Source: Lentimicrobiaceae bacterium | GTDB lineage: Bacteria; Bacteroidota; Bacteroidia; Bacteroidales; WCHB1-69 | DNA: 26,964 nucleotides | NCBI GenBank assembly: GCA_009787485.1 | Contig: WQWP01000013.1 | Span: 1-26,964 of the forward strand | Reading direction: 5' to 3' | Shown here: positions 23,701-26,964 of the stretch, piece after piece | Numbering within the stretch: position 1 is the stretch's first letter | Layout: each line of letters starts with the position of its first letter | Translations under genes and position numbers: made by a program | The notes under the pieces: generated by a model | What the model was told of the DNA's origin: nothing | Seen by the model: the letters and a program-made list of their open reading frames with translations, nothing else | The model's database searches: none

Positions 23701-26700
23701 CGCATACTTTTCCTGAAAACACCCCCGGCAATAGAAACAATGCCTTTGTTTTAGTAAGAAACGTACAACTCTACGGCGGTTTCCCCGAAGATGCAAATGA
23801 TGACGATAACGCACCTCACGGAACTTTTACTCCGGCAGACGCCCGTGCCACTCGCAATTGGTTTGCTAATCCTACTATTCTTAGCGGCGATATTGGAGCG
23901 CCAAGTGACAATACCGATAATTGCTACCACGTAGTAATCTCTGCAGGAGAGGTAGGTATGGCTTGTATAGACGGTTTTACCATTACAGGCGGAAATGCCG
24001 TTACCGGCGGCAGTATTTCGGTAAATGGACAAATCATTGAATTCAACAACGGCGGTGGAATGTATAATAGGTCTTCTTCCCCAACGCTGACCCATGTAAC
24101 CATCAGCGGAAACAGCGCAATCTTCGACGGCGGCGGAATGTATAATTTCTCTTCTTCCCCAACGCTGACCAATGTAACCATCAGTGGAAACAGCGTAGCC
24201 AACAGCGACGGCGGCGGAATGTGGAATTGGTCTTCTTCCCCAACGCTGACCAACGTAACCATCAGCGGAAACAGCGCGGGCAACGACGGCGGCGGAATGT
24301 ATAATGCGTCTTCTTCCCCTCAAATTCGCAATTCCATTATTTCAGGCAATACGGCAACAAGCGGAGGAAACAATGTTTATAACTTCACTTCTTCTACGCC
24401 TCAATATTACTATTCCTTAGTGCAACGCAACAGCGGCACAGGCGCTACTTGGGATTCCTCGCTGGGAACAAACAGCGGAAATAACCTCCCCTGCGATGCC
24501 GACCCGCTCTTTGTTGCGCCTCAATTGGCATCGGCTGCGCCTACTCTCTTGGGCGATTACCGCCTGCAACCCACCAGCCCCTGCATCAATGCAGGAAACA
24601 ACGCGCATCTTCCCGCAGGCATCACTACCGATTTGGGCGGCAACCCGCGCATTGTATTTAACACGGTTGATTTAGGCGCCTACGAAGCGCAAATCATTGA
24701 TTACTCCTTAGTGGAGCATTTTCAATTTGAGGTAACCGTGCCGGCGGGCGGCACTTTTGCTATACCGCTGAGCGGATATATAGGCGGTAATGCCACCAGC
24801 AAAACCTATAACTGGAATATCAACTGGGGCGATGACAGCGCTATCGAAAACGCAACAGGTATGCAAACCGGAACCGGCACCACAGGCATTCCCCATACTT
24901 ATACGGCTGCGGGAACCTACACCATCACCATTACGCCTGCCGGATCGAAAGATGCCTGGCTGGCTGCATTTGGTTTTTATAACAATACAACCGGTGCAAA
25001 TGCGAATGCAAACAAGAATCTGGTTACAAAAATTATCAGTCCTCTCACTCCGTTAATGACTCGCACACAAGCGCAACTTACCGCCGAAACGGCGCCAAAC
25101 AATGAATGGGCATACACTTTTTACAACTGTACAAACCTAACTATGGGCGATGCGTTTAACTTCTCCGAAGATTGGGACGACATCACGAGAGTGGGCGCTT
25201 CTTTCGCCAGTAATATGTTTTCCAACTGCTCCGGCGCTAATTTTATGGTAAACGACCTGTTTAAATTTCCTGTTTTAGCTCCGGGCCAAGTTAACAATAT
25301 TAGTGTGTTTGATAATACTTTCTCCAATTTAGGCACCGCTACCACGCAGACCCGTACCGCCACATCTATCATCAACGGCAATGAAACACCAAGTAGCAAT
25401 AAAAGTACCTTTTGGGGCAGCGACTGTTTCATTGACAGGCCCTGCATCCCTGTAAATTGGGGCGGGGATGGGGGTTGCGCCGTAATCACCATAGAAACAC
25501 ATCCGGCAGCAACTACCTGCCTGTCGGAAGGATACATTGCAGACACGCTGTTTGTTGTGGCAAGCGTAACAGAGGCGGCCACGCTGGGCTACCAATGGTA
25601 CAGCAATACCACGAACAGCCACACCGGCGGCGCTGAAATAACCGGCGCATCAAATGCAAAATTCCCTGTTCCCGCCACCCTCACCGAAGGTACGTATTAC
25701 TATTATTGTATAGTGAGCGCTGATAAAGGAGCAAAACCCGACACCTCAAATGTGGCGGTGGTAACGGTTACACTGCCTTTTGGAATCACGGCTACTAAGA
25801 GTGGCAACGGTAGCATTACCCCTGCCGGAGATGCTACAGGAAAGGTGATGGTGCCTTGCGGCGCAAATCAAAAATTTGATTTTAAAGCTAATATCGGACA
25901 CTATGTTGACAGTGTTTTTGTGAATGGTATTTACAACGCACAAGCGGTTAAAGATGGATATTATACTTTTGTGAATGTTATAAACGATGCGACTATTCAT
26001 GTTACCTTTGCAATAAATAGTTACACCATTACGGCAATTGCAACCCCTGAAAAACGTGGATTTATTGACCCGCCGGGAGTAACAACGGTAGTGCATAATG
26101 CGAACCAAACATTTACCTATCAGGCAAATGCACCTCACCGCATTGCGCAGGTTTTAATAGACGGCGTAAACGATGAGGCTGCAGTAACCACCAACTCTTA
26201 CACCTTTACAAATGTTACGGCAAACCACACCATTGAAGTCGTTTTCGATTGCCCTGAGTTTGCTTATGATACAGTGAATGATTTTGACACTTATCATGTG
26301 GTGGAGGTTGCGGGCATTTGCTGGACAAAAGAGAATCTTCGCGCCACAAAATATCAAGACGGGACAAATATTACTCCGGAACCTAAAAAATACTACTCCT
26401 CATCTTATTATGATGAAAATCAAAATGTTATTGATTTTGGATTGCTTTACGATTGGTATTCTGTTGTTGTAGAGACGCGGTATGCCACGTCTCTACTGTG
26501 CCCTGCCGGCTGGCGGCTCCCTACCTCCGATGAATTAGCCGCGTTGAATATGTACCCCGCTATCAATTTGAGAAATGCAACTTATTGGCTACAACCCAAT
26601 AACAATACCAATCTGACCGAATTTGACTCTCGCGGTGCAGGCTTTTTCAATAGTGCCACACAGCGCTTCGAAGACCTGTACGGCTTCACCGCCTACTGGT

Positions 26701-26828
26701 CGTCCGATGCTTCGAATGGCGGCACCGGCATCGCAGTATCTTTAACATACTATTGCAACCAAATTGAAATGGTAGAGATGAAATTGACGGATGCAATAAG
26801 TGTTCGGTGTGTGATAGAGGAGAATTAA
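20748..26828 (+). CDS. Giant secreted beta-helix protein with choice-of-anchor Q, PKD, InlB-like and FISUMP regions
   Basis: The 2026-residue protein has a long signal peptide ending LMAQ (Gln36 first in the mature chain). Residues ~50-900 are Gly/Thr/Ser-rich beta-helix repeats with recurring GGTV, NGG and SGNA motifs. Residues ~917-1315 form a right-handed beta-helix of the GDGSSWTNAY...IWVAQGTYYP type, with four GGGMYN...SSSP...ISGNS units, closing with SPCINAGN...DLGAYE (choice-of-anchor Q). A PKD-like region surrounds WNINWGDDS (~1356). An Ig-like part lies at ~1580-1675 and two divergent InlB-type repeats at ~1678-1830. A C-terminal FISUMP domain (TIGR02145-like, ~1839-2026) includes GICWTKENLRATKYQDG and LCPAGWRLPTSDEL. 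No T9SS sorting domain follows. GC content looks higher than in its neighbours. A surface adhesin or glycan-binding role is inference. Confidence 0.88.
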   Translation: MNQNYIFSEISKKMLALCCITLLFAALLPNSILMAQTPIDLKDYNVIASDPPYWSCNGSGGYTITESVTVIYTGVTPLPALTFNISSGATVQWTATATTALSGTNTYFVTITGSGTLELSSCTVSSTTGTSGVFNLTGSGSTVTIGEGASVVSGRSGYPIQISGNSVTVNVNSGGSVESDASNSNAAVLVANNVPDVTINVDGGSIISVNSGYAISDGSVFDNTPIANSTQITIHSGAITAGTACAIRSGFSTSIVTINGGIISNAAGNNANPAIYMNGGLIENVVVNGGTVQSASAAGYAIQTTGEVRVTDGLVSAMNGRAINLVGTNSKATVTGGTVRTTGTGTAISTATTNPETVTNASIEVTGGTVASSGGFALNITGANSKVNVSGNATVSTAATASSSSRHAINADGLNSEITISGDATISATGGYAINTITAASNAKVVVEDNAKVSSSTNRAINTLGSNSSIEVSGNSQVWTFSTNNAIYASGTVELTGGFVFAYYWVNANNVINKTPTVPGGSSTLVVAWNRNPSNLTYREGSPSSLNPDLSNAYNGAGENFWWHNIPPYRSGISYDLLGNNGFFYIPGVAVVKDVGLIFNASNGNMYYNIDGSNTLSSTNLANPYSTDPTWHGEPGKLSLNGFSWSTGASTALTIVNGNVIIELANLSVNYFASHPFSTGNSVGISTSSEIEITGGGMLTASGRNFGIRCRALQIVSGTVEASGTSDALAGSSFLALQTYTLPAAYTYWINKASAVPPSGEGTQSYFNAFAPGSVPFTIPSPFPHDPIRYVKIVSGAFAIVDDETITGTVWSPLTTQTATITLYDDTMLADLVGEDVSGWFTDLPAGIYVIADALQDGDEITLTFSGTPAEVSNAPFNITIPENVLTGGNAIQVIFNPNAQFDIAPYVVTLKLDANGIFHVMQDGTGDGSSWTNAYWNVADPMLLAARQYSGAIPVGVNDTIREIWVAQGTYYPMHSAAGYNMATHTFPENTPGNRNNAFVLVRNVQLYGGFPEDANDDDNAPHGTFTPADARATRNWFANPTILSGDIGAPSDNTDNCYHVVISAGEVGMACIDGFTITGGNAVTGGSISVNGQIIEFNNGGGMYNRSSSPTLTHVTISGNSAIFDGGGMYNFSSSPTLTNVTISGNSVANSDGGGMWNWSSSPTLTNVTISGNSAGNDGGGMYNASSSPQIRNSIISGNTATSGGNNVYNFTSSTPQYYYSLVQRNSGTGATWDSSLGTNSGNNLPCDADPLFVAPQLASAAPTLLGDYRLQPTSPCINAGNNAHLPAGITTDLGGNPRIVFNTVDLGAYEAQIIDYSLVEHFQFEVTVPAGGTFAIPLSGYIGGNATSKTYNWNINWGDDSAIENATGMQTGTGTTGIPHTYTAAGTYTITITPAGSKDAWLAAFGFYNNTTGANANANKNLVTKIISPLTPLMTRTQAQLTAETAPNNEWAYTFYNCTNLTMGDAFNFSEDWDDITRVGASFASNMFSNCSGANFMVNDLFKFPVLAPGQVNNISVFDNTFSNLGTATTQTRTATSIINGNETPSSNKSTFWGSDCFIDRPCIPVNWGGDGGCAVITIETHPAATTCLSEGYIADTLFVVASVTEAATLGYQWYSNTTNSHTGGAEITGASNAKFPVPATLTEGTYYYYCIVSADKGAKPDTSNVAVVTVTLPFGITATKSGNGSITPAGDATGKVMVPCGANQKFDFKANIGHYVDSVFVNGIYNAQAVKDGYYTFVNVINDATIHVTFAINSYTITAIATPEKRGFIDPPGVTTVVHNANQTFTYQANAPHRIAQVLIDGVNDEAAVTTNSYTFTNVTANHTIEVVFDCPEFAYDTVNDFDTYHVVEVAGICWTKENLRATKYQDGTNITPEPKKYYSSSYYDENQNVIDFGLLYDWYSVVVETRYATSLLCPAGWRLPTSDELAALNMYPAINLRNATYWLQPNNNTNLTEFDSRGAGFFNSATQRFEDLYGFTAYWSSDASNGGTGIAVSLTYYCNQIEMVEMKLTDAISVRCVIEEN
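24051..24345 (+). repeat. Four in-frame 78-81-bp tandem repeats in the giant gene
   Basis: Units start with GGCGGTGGAATG or GGCGGCGGAATG at 24051, 24129, 24210 and 24288, spaced 78, 81 and 78 bases. The first three share TCTTCTTCCCCAACGCTGAC and ATCAGCGGAAACAGCG almost exactly. The fourth diverges in its second half. Each encodes one 26-27-residue beta-helix coil. Confidence 0.9.
26469..26496. repeat. 28-bp palindromic element in frame within the FISUMP domain
   Basis: Perfect 9-bp arms GTAGAGACG (26469-26477) and CGTCTCTAC (26488-26496) flank a 10-base centre that itself contains GG/CC pairing. I recognise the GTAGAGACG...CGTCTCTAC form as a common dispersed palindrome in several bacterial groups. 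It is read as VETRYATSL between the WYSVV and LCPAGW motifs. Confidence 0.75.
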
Positions 26829-26964
26829 CCTAAAAAAACAATTTTTCCCGAAATTCAAAAATAATCGAAAAAAGTGTATTTTCGCCGCTGTTTTTTTAAA
26901 ATTTACGAAAATAGTGTACCCACCAACTGTGTCTTTTGTTGAAAACTTTTTCAAAAATAACTTG
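26829..26964. other. Downstream intergenic region to the window end
   Basis: No gene is visible. TATTTTCG at 26877-26884 on the plus strand is one base off a TAnnTTTG -7 box and may belong to a gene beyond the window. No terminator hairpin follows the giant gene's stop. Confidence 0.35.

Noticed and set aside
24051..24345. 78-81-bp repeats in the giant gene as a CRISPR or integron-type array
   Set aside because: They are in frame, lie inside one coding region and encode beta-helix coils.

Overview
The window looks like chromosomal DNA of an anaerobic member of the Bacteroidota, most likely Bacteroidales. The evidence is a PorV2-like protein, a type B type IX secretion (T9SS) sorting domain, TAnnTTTG-type -7 boxes without Shine-Dalgarno sequences, signal peptides ending in Ala-Gln, a menaquinone MenA, an LpxK and a FISUMP-domain surface protein. 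No rRNA, tRNA, phage or insertion-sequence gene was seen.

Layout. 1-1044 (-): almost complete PorV2-like outer-membrane protein. 1147-1647 (+): YfcE-type phosphoesterase. 1665-1810: composite palindromic element with 8-bp terminal inverted repeats. 1819-2568 (-): secreted protein of unknown function. 2573-2688: AT-rich 15-bp repeat arrays. 2755-11545 (+): menA, an MBOAT acyltransferase, a glutaminyl-cyclase-like lipoprotein, a secreted TPR protein and a RecB/AddA-like helicase-nuclease. The next block (-) is read from 17479 down to 11548: antitoxin, PIN toxin, FadL/OmpP1-like barrel, lpxK, and a large T9SS type B surface protein. 17592-20564 (-): pepD then a GH3-family gene. 20748-26828 (+): a 2026-residue secreted beta-helix/FISUMP protein.

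Functional links. Much of the window concerns the cell envelope. PorV2 and the type B sorting domain belong to T9SS. The glutaminyl cyclase would cap N-terminal Gln on signal peptidase I products, and five of the six evident signal-peptide proteins here have Gln right after the predicted cut. LpxK makes lipid A, and the FadL-like barrel sits in the same membrane.

Most unusual content. Short palindromic repeats occur inside reading frames. One 55-bp element is identical in the helicase gene and in lpxK, is read on the same strand and in the same frame in both, and adds the same 18-residue peptide. lpxK carries a second repeat-derived peptide (EIPRSARND) beside it, and the FISUMP domain of the giant protein contains a third palindrome. 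All three sit in loops or linkers. This resembles the Rickettsia palindromic elements in principle but with unrelated sequences. Separately, the FadL-like gene seems to have lost one base just before its stop, so its frame runs 54 codons into lpxK.
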